Assembly: GCF_014349235.1 (NCBI RefSeq)
Contig: NZ_JACSOH010000003.1
Span: forward strand, 124,001 to 188,000
Source: Cytophaga sp. FL35
GTDB taxonomy: Bacteria > Bacteroidota > Bacteroidia > Flavobacteriales > Flavobacteriaceae
DNA: 64,000 nucleotides
Direction of reading: 5' to 3'
The position numbers and the translations under genes are program-made. Within the stretch, counting starts at the first letter, position 1, and each line of letters starts with the position of its first letter. Shown piece after piece: positions 33,973-42,748 of the stretch. A model generated the notes under the pieces. It saw only the letters and a program-made list of their open reading frames with translations, was not told where the DNA came from and did no database searches.

Positions 33973-34674
33973 TTAACTACGTTTACGAACCGTTCTCTGC
34001 TCAATTCGCTTTTCGTAAGCCTTTCCTTGAAATATGCGCTGCACAAATATGCCGGGCACATGAATTTGGTTTGGATCCAATTCACCTGCAGGCACTAATT
34101 CCTCAACTTCGGCAACCGTGATTTTAGCCGCTCCACACATACAGGGATTGAAGTTTCTGGCCGTACCTTTGAAAATCAGGTTCCCTGCTTCATCTCCCTT
34201 CCAAGCTTTTACAAATGAAAAATCGGCCTTAAAGGCTTCTTCAAGTACATACATTTTACCATTGAACTCCCTCGTTTCTTTACCCATGGCAACCTCGGTT
34301 CCATAACCGGCCGGGGTGTAAAATGCCGGAAAACCAGCTTGGGCGGCCCTGCATTTTTCTGCCAAAGTTCCTTGGGGGGTGAGCTCTACTTCCAACTCGC
34401 CACTAAGCATCTGCCGCTCAAACTCATCATTTTCACCCACATAGGAAGAAATCATTTTTTTTATCTGATGTTTTTGCAATAACAGCCCTAGACCAAAATC
34501 GTCCACCCCGGCATTGTTTGAAATGCAGGTAATATCCGTAATGCCTAGTTTAACCAATTGGGAAATGGCATTTTCTGGAATGCCACAGAGACCAAAACCT
34601 CCGAGCATAAAGGTCATGCCGTTCTTAACTCCTTGCAAGGCTTCTTCTACACCAGCTACTTTTTTAAGAATCAT
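33973..34674 (-). CDS. scoA: 3-oxoacid CoA-transferase subunit A
   Basis: The 233-residue protein has the family landmarks [15 protein letters not shown] near residues 20-34, [37 protein letters not shown], and [25 protein letters not shown] near the C-terminus. It pairs with scoB downstream. Together they fit ketone-body or branched-chain acid breakdown. Confidence 0.93.
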   Translation of the reverse strand: MILKKVAGVEEALQGVKNGMTFMLGGFGLCGIPENAISQLVKLGITDITCISNNAGVDDFGLGLLLQKHQIKKMISSYVGENDEFERQMLSGELEVELTPQGTLAEKCRAAQAGFPAFYTPAGYGTEVAMGKETREFNGKMYVLEEAFKADFSFVKAWKGDEAGNLIFKGTARNFNPCMCGAAKITVAEVEELVPAGELDPNQIHVPGIFVQRIFQGKAYEKRIEQRTVRKRS

Positions 34675-34720
34675 ACAACTAAAATTGAGTTTGTTGAATT
34701 TACAATTTTATCCATAAAAA

Positions 34721-34750
34721 AACCCTTAACCTTTAAAAAGGTTAAGGGTT
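34721..34750. terminator. Bidirectional terminator between PBP1A and scoA genes
   Basis: A perfect 14-bp stem, AACCCTTAACCTTT (34721-34734) with AAAGGTTAAGGGTT (34737-34750), is flanked by A and T runs on both sides. Both neighbours are on the minus strand: it ends the ricT-gldH-PBP1A transcript (PBP1A stop at 34772) and lies upstream of that stop's exit, before the scoA start at 34674 on the far side. Confidence 0.8.
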
Positions 34751-34771
34751 TTTATGAATCATTTAAAACTT

Positions 34772-37117
34772 TTAGAAGTCCAAATCTTCTAGATCGTCCT
34801 CTAATTCAATGTCATCTTGTTCTTGTTCTGCAGGTTGTGTACAATCTACTCGAATGGAGAGGTCTTCCGGTTTCTCAAAAGCTCCGTCCGATATACCCAA
34901 ATCTTTGTTTTCATAATTCTTTTTCATGTACATGCCCCAGATAGGTAAAGCCATGGATGCTCCTTGACCATACGTGATGCTTTTAAAGTGTACGGACCTT
35001 TCTTCGCCACCTACCCAAACACCTGTCACCAGATTTGGGACCATTCCCATAAACCATCCATCACTTTGGTTTTGGGTAGTTCCTGTTTTACCAGCAATAG
35101 GGTTGGTAAAACCGTAAGGGTAACCCGTAATAATCTCCTTATATTCCGTAGCGTTCTTTTTATAACTATGCCTCAATCTAGTACCTGAACCACCTTGTGT
35201 TACCCCCTCCATAAGGTTGACCATGGCGTATGCTACATCTTTGCTAAGTACATCCTTAGTCTCTGGCACATACTCGTACAGAACCGTTCCGTTTTTATCT
35301 TCGATTCTAGTTACCATTACTGGCTTAACGTAGACCCCTTGATTGGCAAATGCACCATACGCACCTACCATTTCATACACATTAAAGTCCGGGGTTCCCA
35401 AGGCAATTGAGGGAACTTCAAGTATTTCACGGTCCAAACCTAAATTCTTTACGATGGACACCACGGATCGAGGCCCCACCCTATCTATCAATTGCGCCGT
35501 TACCGTATTAACGGAATTGGCCAGAGCGTCTTTTAAGGTATAATCTTTTCCAGAGTACCTACCATCTGCATTTTTAGGGCACCAAGGCTCTAAATTTCCA
35601 TGCTTGTTGGCTTCAATACAATATTGGGTGTCGGGTAATTCGTCACAAGGAGACAATCGCAATTGGTCAATTGCGGCCGCATATACAAAAGGCTTAAATG
35701 TAGAGCCCGCTTGTCTAGCACCCTGAATTACATTGTCATATTGAAAATGCCTATAATCAATGCCTCCAACCCAAGCTTTTACATGTCCCGTTTGTGGTTC
35801 CATGGACATCATTGCCGCCCTTAAAAAGGTTTTATAATACCTAATGGAGTCCATTGGGGTCATGATGGTGTCTTTTTCACGTCCATCACTTCTCCAATCA
35901 AAAACGGTCATTTCGGTTTTCTTGGTAAAAGATTCCCTAATCTGCTTTTCAGATTTTCCTTGATCTTTCATTTTTCTCCATCTTTCGGAGGTTCTCATAG
36001 CCCTTTCCATTATGGAATTAATTTCAGATTTGTCCAAATCTAAAAATGGGGCAGTTGGATTTCTGTCCGGCGTGTTTTGGTGAAAGAACTCAGCTTGCAG
36101 TTTGGTCATATGTTTTCGCACGGCATCTTCTGCATTTGCCTGCATTCTAGAGTCAATAGTGGTATATATTTTTAATCCGTCTAACCACAGGCTCCATTTA
36201 TCACGCGCGCCATCAATGGCCGGTTTTGGATTTTTTTCGATCCAATCGTTCATGAACCCTTGAAGGTACATTCTAAAATAGGTGGCCAAACCTTCTCTAT
36301 GGGATTCCGGATTATAATTGATATCCATTTTAAGGGCCTGCAACGAATCCTTTTCCTTTTCTGAAATATAGCCGTATTTGGCCATCTGGCCCAAGACCGT
36401 ATTCCTACGGTTGGTGACCAACTCTTCCCTTCTAATGGGGTTAAAATACGAGGAGTTTTTAAGCATGCCCACCAAAACGGCTGATTCTTCCGTCTTTAAT
36501 TCTTGTGGTTCTTTACCAAAGTAAATTTTGGAAGCAGAACGAATTCCATCCGCATTATTGAGAAAATCATATTGATTTAAATACATGGCGATGATTTCCT
36601 CCTTGGTATACTGTCTCTCCAACCTTGTGGCCAAGACCCACTCCATTATTTTCTGCCTAATGGCCTCTACCTTATTTTTAGAACGCACCCCTACAAATAA
36701 CTGTCTGGCCAACTGTTGGGTTATGGTACTTGCACCACCTTTACTCCCCAGATAGGCAACTGCCCTCATTACGCCATAGGCGTCAATACCGGAGTGGTCA
36801 TAAAAACGTGCATCTTCGGTTGCCACGAGTGCGTTTACCAAATTTTCAGGTAAACTGTCATAAGGTACAGGAGTACGGTTGTCATCCAAGTAGAATTTCC
36901 CCAATGTTTTTCCATCGGAGGAAATGATTTCTGTTGCTAAATTGGTTTGTGGATTCTCCAGATATTCATATTCCGGCATGTCTATTCCCAACATTCCCCA
37001 TGAAGCCAATAAAAAGATTAGCGCGGCCACTAATACTCCAGAGGCAAATAAAATCCAAAACCATTTAACGAATTTGAAAAAACCGGTCGGCTTTTCCTTT
37101 TTAGCAACCTTGGCCAT
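34772..37117 (-). CDS. Penicillin-binding protein 1A (class A, bifunctional)
   Basis: The 781-residue protein has one membrane anchor (about residues 16-40). A GT51 glycosyltransferase domain has the catalytic glutamate Glu101 in ALVATEDARFYDHSGID and KGGASTITQQLARQLF. The transpeptidase domain has SxxK in AGSTFKPFVYAA, SxN in LANSVNTVTAQ and KTG in IAGKTGTTQNQSDGWF. It polymerises and cross-links peptidoglycan in the periplasm. An acidic tail (EQEQDDIELEDDLEDLDF) ends the protein. It follows gldH by 3 bp, in the order ricT-gldH-PBP1A. Confidence 0.95.
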   Translation of the reverse strand: MAKVAKKEKPTGFFKFVKWFWILFASGVLVAALIFLLASWGMLGIDMPEYEYLENPQTNLATEIISSDGKTLGKFYLDDNRTPVPYDSLPENLVNALVATEDARFYDHSGIDAYGVMRAVAYLGSKGGASTITQQLARQLFVGVRSKNKVEAIRQKIMEWVLATRLERQYTKEEIIAMYLNQYDFLNNADGIRSASKIYFGKEPQELKTEESAVLVGMLKNSSYFNPIRREELVTNRRNTVLGQMAKYGYISEKEKDSLQALKMDINYNPESHREGLATYFRMYLQGFMNDWIEKNPKPAIDGARDKWSLWLDGLKIYTTIDSRMQANAEDAVRKHMTKLQAEFFHQNTPDRNPTAPFLDLDKSEINSIMERAMRTSERWRKMKDQGKSEKQIRESFTKKTEMTVFDWRSDGREKDTIMTPMDSIRYYKTFLRAAMMSMEPQTGHVKAWVGGIDYRHFQYDNVIQGARQAGSTFKPFVYAAAIDQLRLSPCDELPDTQYCIEANKHGNLEPWCPKNADGRYSGKDYTLKDALANSVNTVTAQLIDRVGPRSVVSIVKNLGLDREILEVPSIALGTPDFNVYEMVGAYGAFANQGVYVKPVMVTRIEDKNGTVLYEYVPETKDVLSKDVAYAMVNLMEGVTQGGSGTRLRHSYKKNATEYKEIITGYPYGFTNPIAGKTGTTQNQSDGWFMGMVPNLVTGVWVGGEERSVHFKSITYGQGASMALPIWGMYMKKNYENKDLGISDGAFEKPEDLSIRVDCTQPAEQEQDDIELEDDLEDLDF

Positions 37118-37120
37118 ATT

Positions 37121-37603
37121 CTATTGATTACTTTTTTCTATTTCAAAACCTACATCGGTGACACCTTGAAGGCTTTCCACCCCGTTTACACTACCATTTC
37201 TGCGCATGGCATGAGACAAGCTCAAATTATATACGCCAGAAGTAGGAAAAACGATGTTCTCCTTGTACCATAATTTGTTTTCCTTGATACTACCGTAGCC
37301 TTTTCCTAACCAAGTACCGTCTGGTAGTGCCATTTCATACTCCAAGGTATCCTTTACCGTTTCTCCGGACGGAAATTCCAATTCCGCAATAAGGAACAGG
37401 TTGTTATAAGGAAAGGATGCATCATTGCGTACCGTTATGAACATATGGTGTTTTTGTACGGTATCTATTTCTGAAAAGGAAAATTGATAGATGCTGTCCT
37501 TGTTCCAAGTCCCATTTTGAGTGGCTTGAAATTCTGATTTCACCAAATTTTCATTGCAAGAAAAAAGCAAGGCTATAAAAAGTGCGCCCCAATATTTACT
37601 CAT
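37121..37603 (-). CDS. gldH: Gliding motility lipoprotein GldH
   Basis: The 160-residue lipoprotein (lipobox LLFSCNE, Cys16) matches GldH, needed for Bacteroidota gliding and type IX secretion stability. Visible features are FQATQNGTWNKDSIYQF, HHMFITVRNDASFPYNNLFL, GETVKDTLEYEMALPDG and VYNLSLSHAMR. I start at the ATG at 37601-37603. An in-frame start at 37798 would run back through the end of ricT and precede the signal peptide with 65 unrelated residues. The gene overlaps the ricT end by 8 bp. Confidence 0.92.
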   Translation of the reverse strand: MSKYWGALFIALLFSCNENLVKSEFQATQNGTWNKDSIYQFSFSEIDTVQKHHMFITVRNDASFPYNNLFLIAELEFPSGETVKDTLEYEMALPDGTWLGKGYGSIKENKLWYKENIVFPTSGVYNLSLSHAMRRNGSVNGVESLQGVTDVGFEIEKSNQ

Positions 37604-38885
37604 TTTTCTGTTGCCTTTTGTTATTGTTCCTGCGTTTCTTTTGGTTTGGCCTACCGCTTTTGGGCCGGTTGTTATTTGGTTGCTTATCCTTTGTTTGTTT
37701 TTTAGCATTCCCACGGGACCTTGTTTTGGTGTCTCCATTTTTGCTTTTGGTCTTATTGCGGTTGCGCTTCCTGTTTCTTGACTTTTTAGGCCTATCAAAA
37801 CGTGTTAAGCTATCTTGCCCCACTACATTTTCAAAAACGGTCTCCTTTTCTTCATTAACGAAGTTTTCCGTGGTATATTCCTCTAAACTTGCAACTTTTT
37901 CCTTTTTCTTATTCTTCTCCAATATTTCCTGTACTTGCCCTTTGTTCAGAACATGCCAATTGGAAGGGTCATCCTTGTAAGAGAACCACAAAAGTTCTTT
38001 GAAAATATCTGTCTTTTGGCAGAATGCAAGCCCTTTCTCAGTAAACAATTTTGTGTCGGAGGCGGGAAAATCCTTTAGTGCCTCTAAATACATATCAAGC
38101 TCGTAATTTAGACAGCATTTTAGCTTACCGCATTGACCGGCCAGTTTTTGGGGGTTCAAAGATAATTGCTGGTAACGGGCAGCGGATGTGGAAACGGATC
38201 TGAAATCCGTTAGCCAAGTGGAGCAACAAAGTTCCCGTCCACAAGAACCTATTCCGCCCAGTCTCTGGGCTTCTTGACGGTAACCTATTTGGCGCATCTC
38301 TATACGAATGCCAAAGGCCTTGGCCATGTCCTTGATCAACTGCCTAAAATCTACTCTTTCCTCTGCGGTGTAATAAAAGGTGGCTTTAGAACCATCGCCT
38401 TGAAATTCCACATCGGAAATTTTCATTTGCAGCTTAAGAATGATGGCTATTTCCCTGGCACGTTTTTTAATCTCCTCTTCACGGTCCCGGCATTTTTGCC
38501 ATTTATCTATATCATTTTGAGTCGCTTTACGGTAGATTTTAGGAATGGTCTTATCCTTGAAATCCACTTTCTTGCGCTTCATCTGTACCTTGACCAGCTC
38601 ACCAACTAAGGTAACCATACCAATATCATGACCTGATTGGGCTTGAGTGGCAATTACATCACCAATGGAGAGGGTTAAGTTCTCCGTATTCCTAAAAAAT
38701 TCTTTTCTGCTATTCTTAAAGCGTACTTCCACACAATCAAAAGGTTTTTCACCCCCAGGAAGTGACATATTGGAAAGCCAATCAAAGACCGTTAATTTAT
38801 TACAACCATCGGTACCACAAGTTCCGTTGTTCTTGCATCCACGAGGTTGTCCGTCCTTTGCGGTCGAACAACTGCTACAGCCCAT
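37596..38885 (-). CDS. PSP1/RicT (YaaT)-like protein with basic C-terminal tail
   Basis: RicT-type proteins act in a complex with RicA/RicF in Bacillus, carrying iron-sulfur clusters and guiding RNase Y; roles in Bacteroidota are less known. The 429-residue protein has a Cys-rich N-terminus (MGCSSCSTAKDGQPRGCKNN), a PSP1 domain with VDFRQLIKDMAKAFGIRIEM and GGIGSCGRELCCSTWL, and GQCGKLKCCLNYELDMYLE. The last 75 residues are almost only Lys, Arg, Asn and Gln, a likely RNA- or nucleic-acid-binding tail. It is the first gene of the gldH-PBP1A unit. Confidence 0.88.
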   Translation of the reverse strand: MGCSSCSTAKDGQPRGCKNNGTCGTDGCNKLTVFDWLSNMSLPGGEKPFDCVEVRFKNSRKEFFRNTENLTLSIGDVIATQAQSGHDIGMVTLVGELVKVQMKRKKVDFKDKTIPKIYRKATQNDIDKWQKCRDREEEIKKRAREIAIILKLQMKISDVEFQGDGSKATFYYTAEERVDFRQLIKDMAKAFGIRIEMRQIGYRQEAQRLGGIGSCGRELCCSTWLTDFRSVSTSAARYQQLSLNPQKLAGQCGKLKCCLNYELDMYLEALKDFPASDTKLFTEKGLAFCQKTDIFKELLWFSYKDDPSNWHVLNKGQVQEILEKNKKKEKVASLEEYTTENFVNEEKETVFENVVGQDSLTRFDRPKKSRNRKRNRNKTKSKNGDTKTRSRGNAKKQTKDKQPNNNRPKSGRPNQKKRRNNNKRQQKNE

Positions 38886-39008
38886 ATTTTATATCTTGAT
38901 CCCTAAACTAGGTGATACTCACCTTATTGGGATTGGGTTCATACTAATCTTAAACGTAAAGGTAATGAAATTTTGATGCGATGTAAAGCGAACAATTTTA
39001 CCTGCCTC

Positions 39009-40040
39009 TTATTGCTTGAACTTCAATACTTCCGATCGTCCTTTTTTGAATATCTTATTGCTTGCACCCTTACCCTTTCTAAGCTTTTTCTGTTCTTCAT
39101 AGGGTAACGCATTTACTTTTTTGCAATCATCGCTACAGCAATTGTCCATTTGGGCAGCGCATTCATCACATTGTATAAAAAGAAGGTGGCACGCTTCATT
39201 GGCACAGTTTACATGCGTATCACAGGGTTTACCACATTGATGGCAATTGGAAATAATATCGTCCGATATACGTTCGCTACGCCTGTGGTCAAACACAAAA
39301 TTTTTACCCAAGAACTTGTTTTCCAAATTTTTGTTCTGTACTTGGCGAGTATAGTCTATAATGCCGCCTTCTAACTGATATACCTGTTTAAAACCTTTAT
39401 GCTTATAATAGGCACTGGCTTTTTCACAACGAATACCTCCCGTACAGTACATAACCAGTTTTTTATCCTCCTTATGTTCCGATAAATCTTGTTCAATGAT
39501 ATCAAGCGAATCGCGAAAAGTATCTACATCTGGCGTAATGGCATTCTTAAAATGCCCTATCTCACTTTCGTAATGATTCCGCATGTCTACCAAGATGGTA
39601 TCCGGGTCTTCTATAAGTTCGTTGAATTTTTCGGCACCCACATGAACACCCTTGTTGGTAACATCAAAAGTAGCATCGTTAAGACCATCTGCCACTATTT
39701 TATGTCTCACCTTTACCTTCAGTTTTAAAAAGGACATGTTATCCTGTTCAATGGCAATGTTAAGCCTAACATTTTCCAAAAATGAAATGCTGTCCAGATG
39801 TTCTTTAAAAGCTTCAAAATTTTCTGCCGGAACGGAAAGTTGAGCGTTGATACCCTCATTGGCCACGTAAATTCTACCTAAAACATCCAATTCATTCCAA
39901 GTGATGAAAAGATGGTTCCTAAAAATCTTGGGGTTGCCTATATGTGCATATTTATAGAAAGAGATAGTAAGGCGTTCTTGCCCCGCCTCTTCAATAAGGG
40001 CGGCTCTCTCCCTTGCACTTAAAGTGTTGTACAGTTGCAT
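39009..40040 (-). CDS. trhO: Rhodanese-domain tRNA uridine hydroxylase TrhO (UPF0176)
   Basis: TrhO makes 5-hydroxyuridine at the wobble position of certain tRNAs using oxygen. The 343-residue protein has an N-terminal ferredoxin-like acylphosphatase-type part (GRIYVANEGINAQLSV), a rhodanese domain with VDMRNHYESEIGHF and the active-site loop LVMYCTGGIRCEKASAYY, and a C-terminal Cys-rich stretch (CHQCGKPCDTHVNCAN, then CDECAAQMDNCCSDDC) like a zinc-binding region. Length and order are normal for the family. It has its own promoter (40085-40092) below the terminator of the upstream RNA. Confidence 0.93.
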   Translation of the reverse strand: MQLYNTLSARERAALIEEAGQERLTISFYKYAHIGNPKIFRNHLFITWNELDVLGRIYVANEGINAQLSVPAENFEAFKEHLDSISFLENVRLNIAIEQDNMSFLKLKVKVRHKIVADGLNDATFDVTNKGVHVGAEKFNELIEDPDTILVDMRNHYESEIGHFKNAITPDVDTFRDSLDIIEQDLSEHKEDKKLVMYCTGGIRCEKASAYYKHKGFKQVYQLEGGIIDYTRQVQNKNLENKFLGKNFVFDHRRSERISDDIISNCHQCGKPCDTHVNCANEACHLLFIQCDECAAQMDNCCSDDCKKVNALPYEEQKKLRKGKGASNKIFKKGRSEVLKFKQ

Positions 40041-40084
40041 GCTATACCTACGTTTTAAGTTAAAAAAGGATACTTAATTTTTTT

Positions 40085-40114
40085 GCAAAACTACGTAAAA
40101 TAGAGGGTATACCA
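40085..40114 (-). promoter_or_regulatory. Promoter of trhO
   Basis: Minus-strand TTG (40112-40114), then TAGTTTTG (40085-40092) 19 bp on, fits the -33/-7 consensus. It starts just below the T-run of the upstream terminator (40116-40149), so trhO is transcribed independently of that RNA. Confidence 0.6.
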
Positions 40115-40115
40115 A

Positions 40116-40288
40116 TAAAAAAAGAGCCCTGATGGACTATCAAGGCTCTTCAATGGCCATTCCCTTGACTCTTTTTCATAGCAGTCTTTAAAAAACACTA
40201 AAGAGGAATTGGCCTGTGTTGCCCTCCATATATAGCTATCCGGAGGATGATGTTTGAGTTAGTTCCCGATAAATCGGATGTCGTGTTT
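40116..40288 (-). ncRNA. Candidate ECF-controlled small RNA upstream of trhO
   Basis: A minus-strand RNA of about 170 nt would start near 40288 below the ECF-like promoter. It would end at a hairpin (AAGAGCC at 40121-40127 with GGCTCTT at 40143-40149, extended by CTGAT/ATCA) followed by seven T. Within it GGCCAATTCC (40204-40213) can pair with GGAATGGCC (40153-40161), enclosing CTCTTT/AAAGAG. A further stem-loop, CCTCC...GGAGG, lies at 40221-40244. No ORF over a few codons has good support. The 475-bp space to recA holds otherwise only a 22-codon basic ORF (near 40286-40354) that I do not call. Confidence 0.45.
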
Positions 40289-40293
40289 CTATA

Positions 40294-40322
40294 AAGATAC
40301 CGTTTCACATAAAAGGTTGCGT
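40294..40322 (-). promoter_or_regulatory. ECF-type promoter before the candidate small RNA
   Basis: Minus strand ACGCAACC, 16 bp, ATCTT. The same pattern and spacing precede the lipoprotein gene at 41668 (ACGCAACC at 41617-41624, ATCTT at 41641-41645). An AAC -35 core and a TC-containing -10 are usual for ECF sigma factors. An ECF gene lies 1.8 kb away. Confidence 0.5.
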
Positions 40323-40501
40323 CTCTGGAAGAAAAAAGTCGATTTCTTTTTAGACATGATGGTCGTCGCATCTAGTAAAGTCTATAAACAATGACCCTTT
40401 CAAAAAACTTATAAACATTTGAAGTTCAAACATCCTAAGTTGGGTCAAAAACCAATTTTAGCAACTGGTATTGTGCAAAAGAAATGGTAATTTAGCAATC
40501 C

Positions 40502-40509
40502 TAATTTTG
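40502..40509 (+). promoter_or_regulatory. -7 element of recA, nearly leaderless
   Basis: TAATTTTG matches TAnnTTTG and ends 6 bp before the recA ATG at 40516. Transcription would start within a few bases of the ATG. The -33 region is not clear. No LexA-like palindrome was noticed. Confidence 0.5.
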
Positions 40510-40515
40510 AAAAAT

Positions 40516-41523
40516 ATGAGCTCGGAAAAAGACGCCAAACTTAAGGCACTAAAATTAACGTTAGACAAACTAGATAAAACATACGGAAAAGGCGCGGTCA
40601 TGAAAATGGGTGATAGCGTGGTAGAAGATGTAGATGTAATCCCTTCCGGCTCCCTAGGTCTAGACATTGCCTTAGGGGTAGGTGGTTATCCCCGTGGCCG
40701 GATCATTGAGATTTACGGTCCAGAATCCTCCGGTAAAACTACACTTACCTTGCATGCCATGGCAGAAGCACAAAAAAAGGGAGGTATTGCCGCCTTTATT
40801 GATGCAGAACATGCTTTTGACCGTTTTTATGCGCAAAAATTAGGAGTTGACATAGACAATCTTATTATCTCTCAACCTGATAATGGTGAGCAAGCTTTGG
40901 AAATTGCGGATAACCTTATACGTTCAGGTGCCATTGATATTGTGATTATCGACTCCGTTGCCGCCCTTACCCCAAAAAGTGAAATAGAAGGTGAAATGGG
41001 AGATTCCAAGATGGGGCTTCACGCTAGATTAATGTCCCAAGCGTTGCGTAAACTAACGGCGTCTATCAGCAAAACCCATTGTACCGTAATTTTCATTAAC
41101 CAATTAAGAGAAAAAATCGGGGTGATGTTCGGAAATCCGGAGACTACCACTGGTGGTAACGCCTTAAAGTTTTATGCATCGGTTAGATTGGACATTAGGC
41201 GATCTACCCAGATAAAAAATACCGATGGGGATGTTCAAGGTAACAAAACCCGCGTAAAAGTGGTTAAAAATAAGGTGGCACCACCCTTCCGTACCACAGA
41301 ATTTGATATCATGTATGGCGAAGGGATATCAAAAGTAGGTGAAATCATAGACCTTGGAGTACAATATGAGATTGTAAAGAAGAGTGGTTCATGGTTTAGC
41401 TACGGAGACACCAAACTAGGCCAGGGCCGTGATGCCGTTAAATCGCTTCTTTTAGATAACCCTGAATTATTTGAAGAGCTAGATGGTAAGATCAGGGACG
41501 CCATCAACGTACTTTCTGAATAA
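40516..41523 (+). CDS. recA: Recombinase RecA
   Basis: RecA drives homologous recombination and the DNA-damage response. The 335-residue protein has Walker [10 protein letters not shown] at 68-76, [40 protein letters not shown], and [20 protein letters not shown] with loop L2. The ATG at 40516 ([13 protein letters not shown]) is the family start. An in-frame start at 40471 precedes the -7 element and is rejected. A long stem behind the stop ends its transcript. Confidence 0.97.
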   Translation: MSSEKDAKLKALKLTLDKLDKTYGKGAVMKMGDSVVEDVDVIPSGSLGLDIALGVGGYPRGRIIEIYGPESSGKTTLTLHAMAEAQKKGGIAAFIDAEHAFDRFYAQKLGVDIDNLIISQPDNGEQALEIADNLIRSGAIDIVIIDSVAALTPKSEIEGEMGDSKMGLHARLMSQALRKLTASISKTHCTVIFINQLREKIGVMFGNPETTTGGNALKFYASVRLDIRRSTQIKNTDGDVQGNKTRVKVVKNKVAPPFRTTEFDIMYGEGISKVGEIIDLGVQYEIVKKSGSWFSYGDTKLGQGRDAVKSLLLDNPELFEELDGKIRDAINVLSE

Positions 41524-41544
41524 TACAGTATCATAGTTTTATAT

Positions 41545-41606
41545 ATCGCTTGTTTTGGGTTGAAGAGTTAAATATTGCCTAAAACAAGCGATTTTCATTT
41601 CAACCC
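41545..41606 (+). terminator. recA terminator stem with extra 8-nt complementarity
   Basis: ATCGCTTGTTTT (41545-41556) pairs perfectly with AAAACAAGCGAT (41581-41592), followed by TTTCATTT. In the 24-nt loop, GGGTTGAA (41557-41564) is complementary to TTCAACCC (41599-41606) just downstream. This allows either a pseudoknot or an alternative hairpin. It lies right before the ECF-type promoter of the next operon. Confidence 0.6.
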
Positions 41607-41614
41607 TTCCCTAG

Positions 41615-41647
41615 GAACGCAACCCTTACGTCTCTTTCTCATCTTAT
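41615..41647 (+). promoter_or_regulatory. ECF-type promoter of the lipoprotein / sigma / anti-sigma operon
   Basis: GGAACGCAACC at 41614-41624 and ATCTTATG at 41641-41648 form an AAC-type -35 and a TC-type -10 with 17 bp between GCAACC and TCTT. The same elements and spacing occur on the minus strand at 40294-40322. It is likely recognised by the ECF sigma encoded at 42127, giving autoregulation. Confidence 0.5.
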
Positions 41648-41667
41648 GAAAAAAAATTGACGTAATT

Positions 41668-42093
41668 ATGAAGCGATTGTTTTATCTAGTATCTTCGATA
41701 GCTGTCGCATTTGCAATTGGATCATGTAGTTTGGACGATGATGGAGCCAATTTTCATTACACCCCCTTGCAAATTGTGAACGCACAAGTTCCGGATACCT
41801 TTGAATTTGGAAGAGTCTACACCATTAATGTTGACCTGTTAAGACCTAATGACTGTACCTTGGCAGATAGGTTTGATGTTAGACCCTCTACCACAGACTC
41901 TACCAATGTAAGAACGGTATCTCATATAGGTATTGAACTCGAAAAGGATGAATGTGCAGAAATTGCCGAGGAAATTAGGGATTCTTTTCAGTTTGAAGTC
42001 ATCTATACAGACCCCTATGTGTTTAAATTTTATTCAGGGGACGATGCAGACGGCAATCCTGAATTCATAGAATTAAATGTGCCGGTAAAGTAA
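41668..42093 (+). CDS. Lipoprotein of unknown function, first gene of an ECF sigma operon
   Basis: The 141-residue protein has a lipoprotein signal peptide ending AIGSC (Cys20). An acidic mature part contains YTPLQIVNAQVPDTFEFG, NVDLLRPNDCTLADRFDV, a second cysteine in EKDECAEIAEE, and IYTDPYVFKFYSGDDADG. The two later cysteines could form a disulfide. Small lipoproteins of this sort often head flavobacterial ECF operons. It starts 16 bp below an ECF-type promoter and ends 33 bp before the sigma gene. A role as envelope sensor or effector is inferred from position only. Confidence 0.75.
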   Translation: MKRLFYLVSSIAVAFAIGSCSLDDDGANFHYTPLQIVNAQVPDTFEFGRVYTINVDLLRPNDCTLADRFDVRPSTTDSTNVRTVSHIGIELEKDECAEIAEEIRDSFQFEVIYTDPYVFKFYSGDDADGNPEFIELNVPVK

Positions 42094-42126
42094 TTTAGCT
42101 TAAACCTTACTAAATCTGACCAAAAT

Positions 42127-42690
42127 TTGAGTCTGGACGAACTCATAAAAAACTGTAAAAAGGGAAATAGGCAGGCACAAGAACAGTTATACCGAAAATA
42201 CTCTCCGGTATTATTTGCGATATGCCTTAAATATTCCCGAAATAAAATCGAGGCAGAAGACAATCTGCACGACAGTTTTATGGTCATTTTTGACAAAATA
42301 GACCAGTTTAAATCCAAAGGCTCTTTTGAGGGTTGGTTAAAGAGAATAACAGTAAATACGGTATTACAAAAATACCGAAAGGAAGAATATATGACTGTGG
42401 TTACGGACAGTACCGAGTCCGAAACTGAAATAGATAGTGGTTATGCAGATATTAGTTTGAATACCCTTTTGGGTTACATTCAAGATTTGCCCCATAAATA
42501 TCGGTTAACATTTAACCTGTACGTTCTGGACGGCCATACACATAAAGAAATTGGAGAAATGCTGGGAACATCAGCCGGCACATCCAAATCCAACCTGGCC
42601 AGGGCAAGACAGATATTAAAAGACCGAATAGAAACAACACAGAATAAAGCCATAATTGGGCTACTGCTTTTTTTCATTCTGGAAATATAG
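42127..42690 (+). CDS. ECF-type RNA polymerase sigma factor
   Basis: The 187-residue protein has sigma-70 region 2 (QEQLYRKYSPVLFAICLKY, then EDNLHDSFMVIFDKIDQFK and GSFEGWLKRITVNTV) and region 4 (LPHKYRLTFNLYVLDGHTH, then KEIGEMLGTSAGTSKSNLAR). The family start MSLDELIKNCKKGNRQAQ corresponds to a TTG codon at 42127, since no ATG is nearby in frame; a weak start may limit its level. The last residues are hydrophobic (IIGLLLFFILEI). It precedes the two-membrane anti-sigma gene by 58 bp. Confidence 0.9.
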   Translation: MSLDELIKNCKKGNRQAQEQLYRKYSPVLFAICLKYSRNKIEAEDNLHDSFMVIFDKIDQFKSKGSFEGWLKRITVNTVLQKYRKEEYMTVVTDSTESETEIDSGYADISLNTLLGYIQDLPHKYRLTFNLYVLDGHTHKEIGEMLGTSAGTSKSNLARARQILKDRIETTQNKAIIGLLLFFILEI

Positions 42691-42748
42691 CCTTAACCCA
42701 ATTAGAAAACATCAAAAGACTAAGAACACCGTACCTAAGACATTAAAA

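Noticed and set aside
40286-40354. A 22-codon basic ORF (MSKKKSTFFFQRR...) on the minus strand upstream of trhO.
   Set aside because: It overlaps the ECF-type promoter and would lie upstream of the predicted transcript start; too short to support.
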